NCBI GenBank assembly: GCA_023457475.1
Contig: JAEWLO010000220.1
Location: forward strand, 1-12,531
Source of the DNA: Pseudomonadota bacterium
GTDB taxonomy: Bacteria > Pseudomonadota > Gammaproteobacteria > Xanthomonadales > Xanthomonadaceae
Reading direction: 5' to 3'
DNA length: 12,531 bases
Position 1 is the stretch's first letter; the number at the start of each line of letters is the position of its first letter. The notes below the pieces were generated by a model, which searched no databases, had not been told where the DNA came from, and saw only the letters and a list, made by a program, of their open reading frames with translations. The position numbers and the translations under genes were made by a program. This document shows positions 6,680-12,531 of the stretch, piece after piece.

Positions 6680-8008
6680 TCAGCGCACGGTAACCTTGAT
6701 CGCGCCGTCCTTCACCTGCGCCGTCAACGTGTCGCCCGGCGCGACGTCCAACGGCGAACGCACCAGCCGCCCATCCTCCGCGCGGGTCAGGATCGCGTAA
6801 CCGCGGCTGACCGTCGCCAGCGGGCTCACCGCCTCCATCGAACGCGCCAGTCCGCGCAACCGCAACGTGTCGCGCTGAAGCTGGCGGGCCATCGCCGATT
6901 CAACGCGCGGCTGCAAGCGCTGCAGGCGTTCGCGCAGAGCGTCCAGTCGACGCTGCGGCACATTGTTGCGCAACACGAGCTGCGCATGCCGCAGGCGCGC
7001 CAGGCGACGTTCCAGCTGCTGCTGCCACACACCGGCCAGCCGCCGCGCCAGATCCTGCTGCCGGCGCTGCAGCAGCTGCAGACGGTTCTGCGGGCTCTGC
7101 GCATTCAACCGCAGCAGGGCGCGGTCCGCGCGCTGCACGGCCTGCAGCATGCCATGCCGCTGCAGCTGCACCATTCGCGCGGCCTGCCGGCGCAGGCGCA
7201 GATGCAGATCGCGCTGGTCCGGCACCAGCAGCTCGGCCGCGACGGACGGCGTGGGGGCGCGCAGGTCTGCGGCAAAGTCGGCCAGGCTGAAATCGGTCTC
7301 GTGCCCCACCGCTGACACCACCGGGGTCTGGCTGGCGGCGATCGCACGCGCCAGCTGCTCGTCATTGAAGGCCCACAGGTCTTCCAGCGAGCCGCCACCG
7401 CGGGTCAGCAGGATCACGTCGTAGCGGCCGCCGGCGTCGGCCGCGCGCAGCAGCTGGGTGATCTGCGGCGCGGCGCTGTCTCCCTGCACCAGGCTGGGCA
7501 GAAGGTCCACCTCCAGCAACGGGAAACGGCGGGCCAGCACACTGAGCACGTCGCGCACGGCCGCACCCGTGGGCGAGGTGATGACGGCCAGCCGGCGTAC
7601 ATGGGCGGGCAGGGCACGTTTGCGTTCCGGCGCGAACAGGCCTTCCGCTTCCAGACGCGCCTTCAGCTGCTCGAACGCACGCCGCAGCGCCCCTTCGCCG
7701 GCCTCTTCCATGTGGTCGACGACCATCTGGTATTCGCCGCGCGCGTCGTACAGGGTGATCCGGCCGCGTACGAGCACACGCATGCCTTCGCGCGGCACGA
7801 ACTTCAACCACTGGCTCTTGGGCTTGAACATCGCCGCACGGATCTGCGCGCGCGCGTCCTTGAGTGTGAAGTACATATGGCCGGACGCCGGACGGGTCAC
7901 GCCGCCGAGCTCGGCTTCCACCCACACTGACGGGAAACTGCCTTCCAGCAGGTCGCGGGCCAATGCGTTGAGCTGGCTGGGGGTGAGGATCTGGGCGCTA
8001 CGGTCCAT
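6680..8008 (-). CDS. xseA: Exodeoxyribonuclease VII large subunit
   Basis: The catalytic subunit of exonuclease VII, which with several small XseB subunits degrades single-stranded DNA from both ends into short acid-soluble oligonucleotides during repair. The 442-residue protein has the expected order: N-terminal OB-fold (about 8-102, starting ILTPSQLNALARDLLEG), catalytic domain with ITSPTGAAVRDVL (143-155), LTRGGGSLEDLWAFND (201-216), VGHETDFSLADFAADLRAPT (234-253), then a long Arg/Gln/Leu-rich coiled coil, which binds XseB, and a C-terminal strand region (VSRGYAIL, KDGAIKVTV). The ATG at 8006-8008 matches the family N-terminus; no Shine-Dalgarno site is visible. It lies 26 bp downstream of queG, so coupling or shared transcription is likely. 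xseB is not in the window. Confidence 0.96.
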   Translation of the reverse strand: MDRSAQILTPSQLNALARDLLEGSFPSVWVEAELGGVTRPASGHMYFTLKDARAQIRAAMFKPKSQWLKFVPREGMRVLVRGRITLYDARGEYQMVVDHMEEAGEGALRRAFEQLKARLEAEGLFAPERKRALPAHVRRLAVITSPTGAAVRDVLSVLARRFPLLEVDLLPSLVQGDSAAPQITQLLRAADAGGRYDVILLTRGGGSLEDLWAFNDEQLARAIAASQTPVVSAVGHETDFSLADFAADLRAPTPSVAAELLVPDQRDLHLRLRRQAARMVQLQRHGMLQAVQRADRALLRLNAQSPQNRLQLLQRRQQDLARRLAGVWQQQLERRLARLRHAQLVLRNNVPQRRLDALRERLQRLQPRVESAMARQLQRDTLRLRGLARSMEAVSPLATVSRGYAILTRAEDGRLVRSPLDVAPGDTLTAQVKDGAIKVTVR

Positions 8009-8034
8009 GCACGTTCAACGGGAGGTACAGGGGC

Positions 8035-9114
8035 TCATGGTCGCACGTTGTGCCGCGCCAGTGCCCACTGCACGTGTTCGCGCACCAGCGCGGAAGCATG
8101 TTCCGCGCGCGACTGCAGCGCGGCCAGCGTCTCCTCGGACCCCGGCGCATTGCCCAGCGCCACGGCGATGTTGCGCAGCCAGCGCTCGTGGCCACTGCGA
8201 CGGATCGGGCTGCCTTCGGTCCGGCGCAGGAATTCATCTTCCTCCCACGCGAACAGCTGTGCCAGCGAGGCGGTGTCGAGCTGGTTGCGGGCGCGGAAGT
8301 CCGGTTCGTCGGTGCGCCTTGCGAACTTGTTCCAGGGGCATACCAGCTGGCAGTCGTCGCAGCCGTAGATGCGGTTGCCCATCAGCGGGCGGAGGTCTTC
8401 TGGAATGGGGCCGTCGTGTTCGATGGTCAGATAGGAAATACAGCGCCGGGCATCGAGGCGCTGCGGGCCGATGATGGCCTGGGTCGGGCATACATCGATG
8501 CAGCGGGTGCAGGTGCCGCAGTGCGCGGTGGCGGGCGCATCCACCGGCAACGGCAGGTCGATGTACAACTCGCCAAGGAAGAACCACGACCCGCCCTGAC
8601 GATCGATCAGGCAGGTGTGCTTGCCGATCCAGCCCAGCCCGGCGTTGCGCGCCAGCGCGCGTTCGAGCACCGGCGCCGAATCGACGAACACGCGGTAGCC
8701 GAAAGCGCCGATCTCCGACGCCAGCGCATCGGCGAACTTCTGCAGGCGGTTGCGCATGAGCTTGTGATAATCGCGGCCCAGCGCGTAGCGCGCCACGTAG
8801 GCACGCTCTCCGTCATGCAGGGTGTCCCATGCCTGGATGTCATCCTTGTGGCCGTAGTCCATGCCCACCGAAATCACCCGCACAGTGCCCGGCAACAGCT
8901 CGGCCGGCCGTGCGCGCATCGTGCCGTGGCGGGCCATCCAGTCCATCGTGCCGTACAGGCCCTTGCCCAGCCAGTCGGCAAGGTGGGCCTCGTCCTCGCC
9001 CAGCTCGATGCCGGCGATGCCGCAGCGCTGGAAGCCGTGCTCGCGCGCCAACGCGCGCACGCGCTCGGCGGCACGGGCCAGGTGGACAGGGGCGGGAAGC
9101 GGGACCGCGGACAT
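8035..9114 (-). CDS. queG: Epoxyqueuosine reductase QueG
   Basis: Catalyses the last step of queuosine synthesis, reducing epoxyqueuosine to queuosine in the tRNA wobble position with cobalamin and two [4Fe-4S] clusters, in the cytoplasm. The 359-residue protein shows the DUF1730 region, the catalytic aspartate D145 in VDSAPVLER, and the ferredoxin-like cysteines C199, C202, C205 and C209 (CGTCTRCIDVCP) plus C225, C252, C255 and C259 (GCDDCQLVCPWNKF). The tail from about residue 280 is the HEAT-like tRNA-binding part. The ATG at 9112-9114 has no Shine-Dalgarno site and lies seven bases from a TATACT hexamer, so the mRNA may be leaderless. It is divergent from nnrD, as in E. coli, and upstream of xseA. 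Confidence 0.96.
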   Translation of the reverse strand: MSAVPLPAPVHLARAAERVRALAREHGFQRCGIAGIELGEDEAHLADWLGKGLYGTMDWMARHGTMRARPAELLPGTVRVISVGMDYGHKDDIQAWDTLHDGERAYVARYALGRDYHKLMRNRLQKFADALASEIGAFGYRVFVDSAPVLERALARNAGLGWIGKHTCLIDRQGGSWFFLGELYIDLPLPVDAPATAHCGTCTRCIDVCPTQAIIGPQRLDARRCISYLTIEHDGPIPEDLRPLMGNRIYGCDDCQLVCPWNKFARRTDEPDFRARNQLDTASLAQLFAWEEDEFLRRTEGSPIRRSGHERWLRNIAVALGNAPGSEETLAALQSRAEHASALVREHVQWALARHNVRP

Positions 9115-9137
9115 GGTGACAAGTATAGAATCCCGAC
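9115..9137. promoter_or_regulatory. Compact bidirectional promoter between queG and nnrD
   Basis: Only 23 bp separate the two divergent ATG codons. On the minus strand TATACT (complement of 9122-9127) lies seven bases before the queG ATG. On the plus strand TATAGA (9124-9129) or TAGAAT (9126-9131) lies eight or six bases before the nnrD ATG. These -10-like hexamers overlap. Transcription usually starts about seven bases after the -10, so both messages would begin at or next to the start codon. Neither gene has a Shine-Dalgarno site, which fits leaderless translation. No good -35 was seen; any -35 would lie inside the opposing gene. Confidence 0.55.
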
Positions 9138-9980
9138 ATGCCCGAGCTTGCTGAACTGATCGACGTATGGGAGGCGGAACGCCTGCGGCCCCTGCTGCCG
9201 CCCCGCCGTGTGGACAGCCACAAGGGCGATTCCGGCCATGTGCTGTGCGTGGGCGGCAACGCCGGCAGCGGTGGTGCGGTCATGCTCAGCGCCGAAGCCG
9301 CGCTGCGTGCCGGAGCCGGGCTGGTCAGCGTGGCCACCCAACCGCAGCACATCGCCCCCTTGCTCGCGCGCCTGCCCGAAGCGATGGCGCACGCGGTGGA
9401 GGATCGCGACGCCCTGCAGCGCCTGTTGCCGCGCGCCACGGTGGTGGCGGTCGGGCCGGGGCTGGGCCAGGACGACTGGGCGCACGAACTCTGGCGGCAG
9501 GTGATGGCGAGCGGCAAACCGCTGGTCGTCGACGCCGATGCGCTCAACCTTTTGGCCGCGCATCCACATCCTGTCCCCGACGCCGTGCTGACCCCGCATC
9601 CCGGCGAGGCCGCGCGGCTGCTGGGCATCACGACCACGGAGGTGCAGGCCGACCGCCCTGCGGCGGCACGCGCGCTGGCCGAGCGCCACGCCGCCGTGGT
9701 GGTACTGAAAGGCGCGGGAACCCTGATCGCCGCGCCGCGCGCACGCCTGCGCCGGGTCGCTGCCGGCAATCCCGGCATGGCCGTCGGCGGCATGGGCGAC
9801 CTGCTCACCGGCATCATCGCCGCATTGCGTGCGCAGGGCCTTTCGGCCTTCGACGCCGCCAGCGCCGGTGCGCTTCTGCACGCGCTGGCCGGTGACAGCG
9901 CCGCCCCTGATGGCCAGCGTGGCCTGCTTCCCACCGACCTGCTGGTGCCGCTGCGCCGGTGGGCGAATCCCCCATCGTGA
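9138..9980 (+). CDS. nnrD: ADP-dependent NAD(P)H-hydrate dehydratase, stand-alone
   Basis: Repairs damaged nicotinamide cofactor by dehydrating (S)-NAD(P)H hydrate at the expense of ADP (ATP in eukaryotes). The 280 residues cover just the ribokinase-like C-terminal domain of YjeF: HKGDSGHVLCVGG (28-40), AVGPGLG (104-110), VVDADALN (130-137), LTPHPGEAARLLG (151-163), VLKGAGT (189-195), and NPGMAVGGMGDLLTG (211-225) with catalytic D221. The common ATGG in the last motif is AVGG here. The NnrE epimerase domain, fused at the N-terminus in E. coli, is absent and must be encoded elsewhere. No Shine-Dalgarno site precedes the ATG; a leaderless start is likely. The TGA stop is followed after five bases by the tsaE ATG, so the two genes are co-transcribed. 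Confidence 0.94.
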   Translation: MPELAELIDVWEAERLRPLLPPRRVDSHKGDSGHVLCVGGNAGSGGAVMLSAEAALRAGAGLVSVATQPQHIAPLLARLPEAMAHAVEDRDALQRLLPRATVVAVGPGLGQDDWAHELWRQVMASGKPLVVDADALNLLAAHPHPVPDAVLTPHPGEAARLLGITTTEVQADRPAAARALAERHAAVVVLKGAGTLIAAPRARLRRVAAGNPGMAVGGMGDLLTGIIAALRAQGLSAFDAASAGALLHALAGDSAAPDGQRGLLPTDLLVPLRRWANPPS

Positions 9981-9985
9981 ATGCA

Positions 9986-10468
9986 ATGACCGACTTTTTC
10001 CTCGCCGCTCCGGAGGACACCGACCTGCTCGGGCAGTGGCTCGCCGCCACCCGACCGCCGCACGCGGTGGTCCAGCTGCGCGGCGATCTGGGCGCGGGCA
10101 AGTCAACCCTGGCCCGCGCGCTGCTGCGCGCTTTGGGTGTCAAGGGCGGCATCCGCAGCCCGACCTACACGCTGGTGGAGCGCTATCCGCTGGACGACGG
10201 CCATGAGGCCTGGCACTTGGACCTGTACCGCATCGGGCAGGCCGACGAGCTGGAGTTCCTCGGCCTGGACGAGGGCAGTGCCTCGTTGTGGCTGGTGGAG
10301 TGGCCTGAACGCGGTGCGGGCGCGCTGCCTCCTACCGATCTGGTGGTAGCCCTGGAGATCGACGGGCAGGGCCGCCGGGCCCGGCTCACCGGGGCCAGTG
10401 CGGCCGGTGCTGAATGGGTTCAGCGGCTGCCGGACGGGGGTGACTTGCAGGCTCTTTCTGTCGGCTGA
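9986..10468 (+). CDS. tsaE: tRNA threonylcarbamoyladenosine synthesis ATPase TsaE
   Basis: The essential small ATPase that works with TsaB and TsaD to add threonylcarbamoyl to A37 of ANN-decoding tRNAs. The 160-residue protein shows Walker A GDLGAGKST (33-41, K39), SPTYTLVE, HLDLYR and VEWPE, all in the order of E. coli YjeE. Three in-frame starts exist: GTG 9959 and GTG 9977, both overlapping the end of nnrD, and ATG 9986, five bases after its stop. ATG 9986 is preferred because MTDFFLAAPEDT aligns with the family N-terminus; GTG 9977 would give a coupled GTGA overlap and cannot be excluded. No Shine-Dalgarno site is visible, so translation probably depends on nnrD. The amidase gene follows, as in E. 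coli. Confidence 0.94.
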   Translation: MTDFFLAAPEDTDLLGQWLAATRPPHAVVQLRGDLGAGKSTLARALLRALGVKGGIRSPTYTLVERYPLDDGHEAWHLDLYRIGQADELEFLGLDEGSASLWLVEWPERGAGALPPTDLVVALEIDGQGRRARLTGASAAGAEWVQRLPDGGDLQALSVG

Positions 10469-10477
10469 CAGGAGGAA

Positions 10478-10540
10478 ATGACCCTAGGTTACGGATTGTT
10501 AAGGGAAAAGGTGTTGCTTTTCATTCAGCACGGTGATTGA
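10478..10540 (+). CDS. Possible 20-codon leader ORF before the amidase gene
   Basis: GGAGGAA at 10471-10477 directly precedes ATG 10478, the strongest Shine-Dalgarno match in the window. The frame reads MTLGYGLLREKVLLFIQHGD and stops at TGA 10538-10540, just before the amidase start at 10551. Codons CTA, TTA, AGG, TTG, CTT and ATT are uncommon in this GC-rich genome and sit close together. The peptide resembles no protein known to me. It could be a leader peptide controlling amidase expression from the tsaE read-through message, or a chance ORF in an AT-richer promoter region. Confidence 0.35.
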   Translation: MTLGYGLLREKVLLFIQHGD

Positions 10541-10542
10541 AT
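10514..10542 (+). promoter_or_regulatory. Putative amidase promoter
   Basis: TTGCTT (10514-10519) and TTGAAT (10537-10542) are 17 bp apart, matching the -35 and -10 consensus at three and four of six positions. The stretch is AT-richer than the coding DNA around it. A small inverted repeat ATTCA (10523-10527) / TGAAT (10538-10542) overlaps the -10. A start about seven bases after the -10 would place the 5' end at or next to the amidase ATG at 10551, again a leaderless message. Confidence 0.35.
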
Positions 10543-10550
10543 CCGTATCC

Positions 10551-12137
10551 ATGCCAATGGGGAAGCCGCTCACCGCTGTTTTTGCTGTCGTCGGACTCTG
10601 TCTGGCGAGCGCGGCTGCGTGGGCTGGCGAAGTCCGCCAGGTGCAGTTGCAGACCGGTGCCACCGGCACCCGCGCGGAGATCGCGCTGGCCGGTACAGGC
10701 GGTTACAAGACGCTCGCGCTGTCCGGTCCCAACCGCCTGGTGGTGGATTTCCCGGACTCCAGCGCCATTCGCAACCTCAAACTGCCGGCCCCGACCGGGG
10801 TAGTCACGGCCGTGCGCACCGGCCAACCCGTGCCGGGCACGTTCCGGGTCGTGTTCGATCTGGCCGAGTCGGTCGCCCCGTTCAAGCCGCAGATGCTCAA
10901 GCAGGGCGAGGAGTCCCGCCTGGTGATCGAGTGGCCGGGCGACGCGCCGGTCAGCGCCGTCACCTCGACGGCACCCGCCGCGGTGCCTGCGGCAGCCGTT
11001 CCGGCCAACGCGACCCCGGCCCCGGTACCCGTCCAGACCGCGTCGGCACAGGGCCCAACGCCCGCGGAAGCCGCGCAGGCCCGTGACGAAGCCGCGCGTG
11101 CCACTGCGCTGTTGACGGCCAACGCACGCCAGCAGGCCAGCGCTACCGCCGCGGCACCGGTGCCGACCCCGGCCGCACCGACCGCCACCGCGAACGTCGC
11201 GTCGGCCGGTACCGTCAATGCGGCAAGCAGTTCGGCAGCATCGCCGGCGGCCATTCTTGCCGGCCAGTCGACGACGGCCGTCGTGCCGGCCCCTGTGCCG
11301 ACCCCGGCCGTGCCTGTGCAGGCCCCACGTCCTGTGATGCCCAGCGACGCGTCCCGGATCAAAATGCAGGCGGGCATGCGCCCGCTGGTGGTGGCGATCG
11401 ACCCGGGCCATGGCGGCCAGGATCCGGGCGCGGTCGGTCCGACCGGCAAGCGGGAAAAGGACATCACGCTGGCAGTGGCGCGCGAACTTGCCCGGCAGGT
11501 CAATGCCACGCCGGGCCTGAAGGCTTACCTGACCCGCGACACCGACGTGTTCATTACGCTGCCGATGCGCGCGCAGAAGGCACGTTCGGCAAAGGCGGAC
11601 ATCTTCATTTCGATTCACGCCGATGCGGCGGAGAACCGAGCCGCGAAGGGCGCGTCGGTGTACGTGCTCTCCCCCAAGGGCGCGTCCTCGCAGCGTGCGC
11701 GCTGGCTGGCGGACAAGGAAAACGCGGCCGACCTGGTCGGCGGCGTGCGGTTGCAGCAGACCGAGGGCACGCTGGCCAACGTGCTGCTGGACCTGGCGCA
11801 GAGCGGCTACATGAAGGCCTCGGAAGACGCGGCGGGCCATGTGCTGGGTGGCCTGAAGCGCATCGGCAAGAATCACAAGCCGAACATCGAGCGCGCGAAC
11901 TTCGCGGTGCTGCGGACGTCGGACATGCCGGCGATGCTGGTGGAAACGGCTTTCATCTCCAACCCGGACGAAGAACGCCGCCTGATGGACCCGGCTTACC
12001 AGCGCCAGCTCGCGGGTGCGGTGCTGGATGGCGTGCACACCTTCTTCAGCCGCCAACCGCCGCCGGGCACGCTCTACGCCGCCCGCGCCCAAGCCGAAAT
12101 AGACGCCGCCAGTACTGTTGCAGGCGGTAGCAAGTAA
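10551..12137 (+). CDS. amiC: Periplasmic N-acetylmuramoyl-L-alanine amidase (AmiB/AmiC type)
   Basis: Zinc amidase that cuts the bond between MurNAc and L-Ala of the peptide stem, splitting septal peptidoglycan for daughter-cell separation. From ATG 10551 it has 528 residues: Sec signal peptide (1-24, ending AAAWA), AMIN domain that targets peptidoglycan or the division site (about 25-120), a low-complexity Ala/Pro/Thr/Val linker (about 125-265), and Amidase_3 (about 277-500). Zinc and catalytic residues are H287 (DPGHGG), E302 (GKREKD), H356 (SIHADA) and E465 (VETAFISN). The insertion SSQRARWLADKENAADLVGG is the autoinhibitory helix region that EnvC or NlpD relieve in E. coli. Other possible starts are GTG 10533 and ATG 10557; none has a Shine-Dalgarno site. 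The place after tsaE is that of E. coli amiB; xanthomonads usually call it amiC. Confidence 0.93.
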   Translation: MPMGKPLTAVFAVVGLCLASAAAWAGEVRQVQLQTGATGTRAEIALAGTGGYKTLALSGPNRLVVDFPDSSAIRNLKLPAPTGVVTAVRTGQPVPGTFRVVFDLAESVAPFKPQMLKQGEESRLVIEWPGDAPVSAVTSTAPAAVPAAAVPANATPAPVPVQTASAQGPTPAEAAQARDEAARATALLTANARQQASATAAAPVPTPAAPTATANVASAGTVNAASSSAASPAAILAGQSTTAVVPAPVPTPAVPVQAPRPVMPSDASRIKMQAGMRPLVVAIDPGHGGQDPGAVGPTGKREKDITLAVARELARQVNATPGLKAYLTRDTDVFITLPMRAQKARSAKADIFISIHADAAENRAAKGASVYVLSPKGASSQRARWLADKENAADLVGGVRLQQTEGTLANVLLDLAQSGYMKASEDAAGHVLGGLKRIGKNHKPNIERANFAVLRTSDMPAMLVETAFISNPDEERRLMDPAYQRQLAGAVLDGVHTFFSRQPPPGTLYAARAQAEIDAASTVAGGSK

Positions 12138-12160
12138 AAGCCCGCGCAAGCGGGTTTTTA
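12136..12160 (+). terminator. Rho-independent terminator of the amidase gene
   Basis: CCCGC (12141-12145), GCAA tetraloop, GCGGG (12150-12154), then five T (12155-12159). The stem extends outwards by a G-T pair and A-T pairs to the AA of the TAA stop codon. The strong stem, GNRA loop and T-run make this a standard intrinsic terminator, overlapping the end of the gene. Confidence 0.92.
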
Positions 12161-12232
12161 TTTGCCTGCCTGCTGCTCGTTGTCGCGCGTAAAGCCGGTG
12201 CGCAACGGTTCACTGCTTTGGCGGGACGGTGC
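12161..12232. other. Intergenic spacer without recognisable gene
   Basis: Between the terminator and the first 78-bp element I see no ORF with a ribosome binding site, no tRNA and no repeat. The whole stretch from 12138 to the window end is non-coding and is described by the repeat entries that follow. Confidence 0.6.
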
Positions 12233-12310
12233 GGGTTTGCGGGGGACGCCGTGAATACGTCCATGTAGGCTTCTCAAAAACTTCCATGTTTTTGAGACCC
12301 CCCAAAACCC
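12233..12310 (+). repeat. 78-bp palindromic intergenic element, copy 1
   Basis: Ends: 12233-12245 (GGGTTTGCGGGGG) pairs with 12298-12310 (CCCCCCAAAACCC) except at two adjacent positions. Inside lies a perfect 10-bp hairpin TCTCAAAAAC (12272-12281), loop TTCCAT, GTTTTTGAGA (12288-12297). The left half carries TACGTCCATGTAGGCT (12256-12271). The same layout, in opposite orientation, recurs at 12455-12531. Repeats of this look are, from memory, common between genes in Xanthomonas and Stenotrophomonas; I know of no established function. Confidence 0.7.
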
Positions 12311-12314
12311 GCCC

Positions 12315-12338
12315 CGACCCACCTTCGACAGGTGGTCG
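12315..12338 (+). other. Small hairpin between the repeat elements
   Basis: CCACCT (12319-12324) pairs with AGGTGG (12330-12335) around TCGAC; after a one-base bulge, CGA (12315-12317) pairs with TCG (12336-12338). No T-run follows. Origin unknown; it may be a worn REP-like unit. Confidence 0.4.
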
Positions 12339-12379
12339 GTGGCCACGACAAACGCCAAATCAATTGCCAGATCAACGGC

Positions 12380-12402
12380 AGTCACGCAGGGCGTGGCTCT
12401 AC
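12380..12402 (-). repeat. SMAG repeat, reverse orientation
   Basis: AGTCACGC (12380-12387), loop AGG, GCGTGGCT (12391-12398), then CTAC (12399-12402). The stem has eight pairs with one G-T. Its last 18 bases are identical to those of the unit ending at 2510, so the two are close relatives. It stands alone, without an inverted partner. Confidence 0.82.
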
Positions 12403-12424
12403 GCCGTGGACTTTTTCATGGCTA

Positions 12425-12439
12425 CCGACCCACTGTCGG
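12425..12439 (+). other. Short hairpin CCGAC/GTCGG
   Basis: CCGAC (12425-12429), loop CCACT, GTCGG (12435-12439). Five pairs only; it could be part of a longer repeat around the neighbouring SMAG or chance in GC-rich DNA. Confidence 0.25.
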
Positions 12440-12454
12440 AGGGCCGGCGGGGGT

Positions 12455-12531
12455 GGGTTTGCGGGGGAATCGGCGCCATGGATGGCGTCCGCTTAGCCTA
12501 CAAGGACGTACTTGCAGCGACCCCGCAAACC
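12455..12531 (-). repeat. 78-bp palindromic intergenic element, copy 2, cut by the window edge
   Basis: GGTTTGCGGGG (12456-12466) is a perfect inverted match of CCCCGCAAACC (12521-12531); one more base beyond the edge would complete 78 bp. Inside, GGCGCCAT (12472-12479) and ATGGCGTC (12482-12489) form a hairpin with one G-T pair. On the minus strand it reads TACGTCC, one base, TGTAGGCT, the same core as copy 1. The two copies are thus inverted relative to each other. Their inner hairpins differ in sequence but lie at the same place, which suggests pairing rather than sequence is kept. Confidence 0.72.

Noticed and set aside
10521..12149. 542-codon ORF antisense to the whole amidase gene
   Set aside because: The Amidase_3 active site, AMIN domain and terminator all lie on the plus strand; the antisense product is Arg/His/Gly-rich and unlike any protein known to me.
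12315..12338. Second intrinsic terminator
   Set aside because: Stem is present but no T-run follows, and a good terminator already ends the amidase gene at 12160.

Overview
The window reads as chromosomal DNA of a high-GC gammaproteobacterium of the family Xanthomonadaceae, most likely Stenotrophomonas (S. maltophilia complex). The best clue is a set of short intergenic hairpins flanked on one side by GTAG (or CTAC in the other orientation), the hallmark of the SMAG repeats of S. maltophilia. Protein content and the order queG / nnr - tsaE - amidase agree with a gammaproteobacterial core genome. No phage, integrase, transposase, CRISPR or tRNA gene was seen.

Layout. (1) 1-2446: a regulatory region with a tandem 8-bp repeat and a perfect palindrome, then a TonB-dependent outer-membrane receptor. 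(2) 2443-2567: three SMAG repeats between the receptor and the convergent rnd gene (RNase D). (3) 3648-3727: a divergent promoter region, then a lipoprotein with a helical-repeat N-terminus and a C-terminal formylglycine-generating-enzyme (SUMF1) fold that lacks the active-site cysteines, followed in the same direction by a membrane-anchored M48 metallopeptidase. (4) 6600-6665: an inverted SMAG pair between the M48 gene and the convergent xseA. (5) 6680-9114, minus strand: queG then xseA, probably one transcript. (6) 9138-10468, plus strand: stand-alone nnrD and tsaE, divergent from queG across only 23 bp. (7) 10478-12160: a possible 20-codon leader ORF, a periplasmic N-acetylmuramoyl-L-alanine amidase (AMIN + Amidase_3) and its intrinsic terminator. 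(8) 12161-12531: no gene; two related 78-bp palindromic elements in opposite orientation, with a SMAG and two small hairpins between them.

How the genes work together. Most of the window is housekeeping: metabolite repair (nnrD), tRNA modification (tsaE for t6A, queG for queuosine), RNA processing (rnd), DNA repair (xseA) and septal peptidoglycan cleavage (amidase). queG divergent from nnr-tsaE-amidase matches the E. coli arrangement, where mutL follows; mutL is therefore expected just beyond the right edge. The envelope genes (receptor, SUMF1-like lipoprotein, M48 peptidase) are the less understood part. I found no clear new multi-gene system. The best leads are the cysteine-less SUMF1 lipoprotein, the 23-bp two-way promoter with apparently leaderless starts, the small ORF with a perfect ribosome binding site ahead of the amidase, and the paired 78-bp elements.
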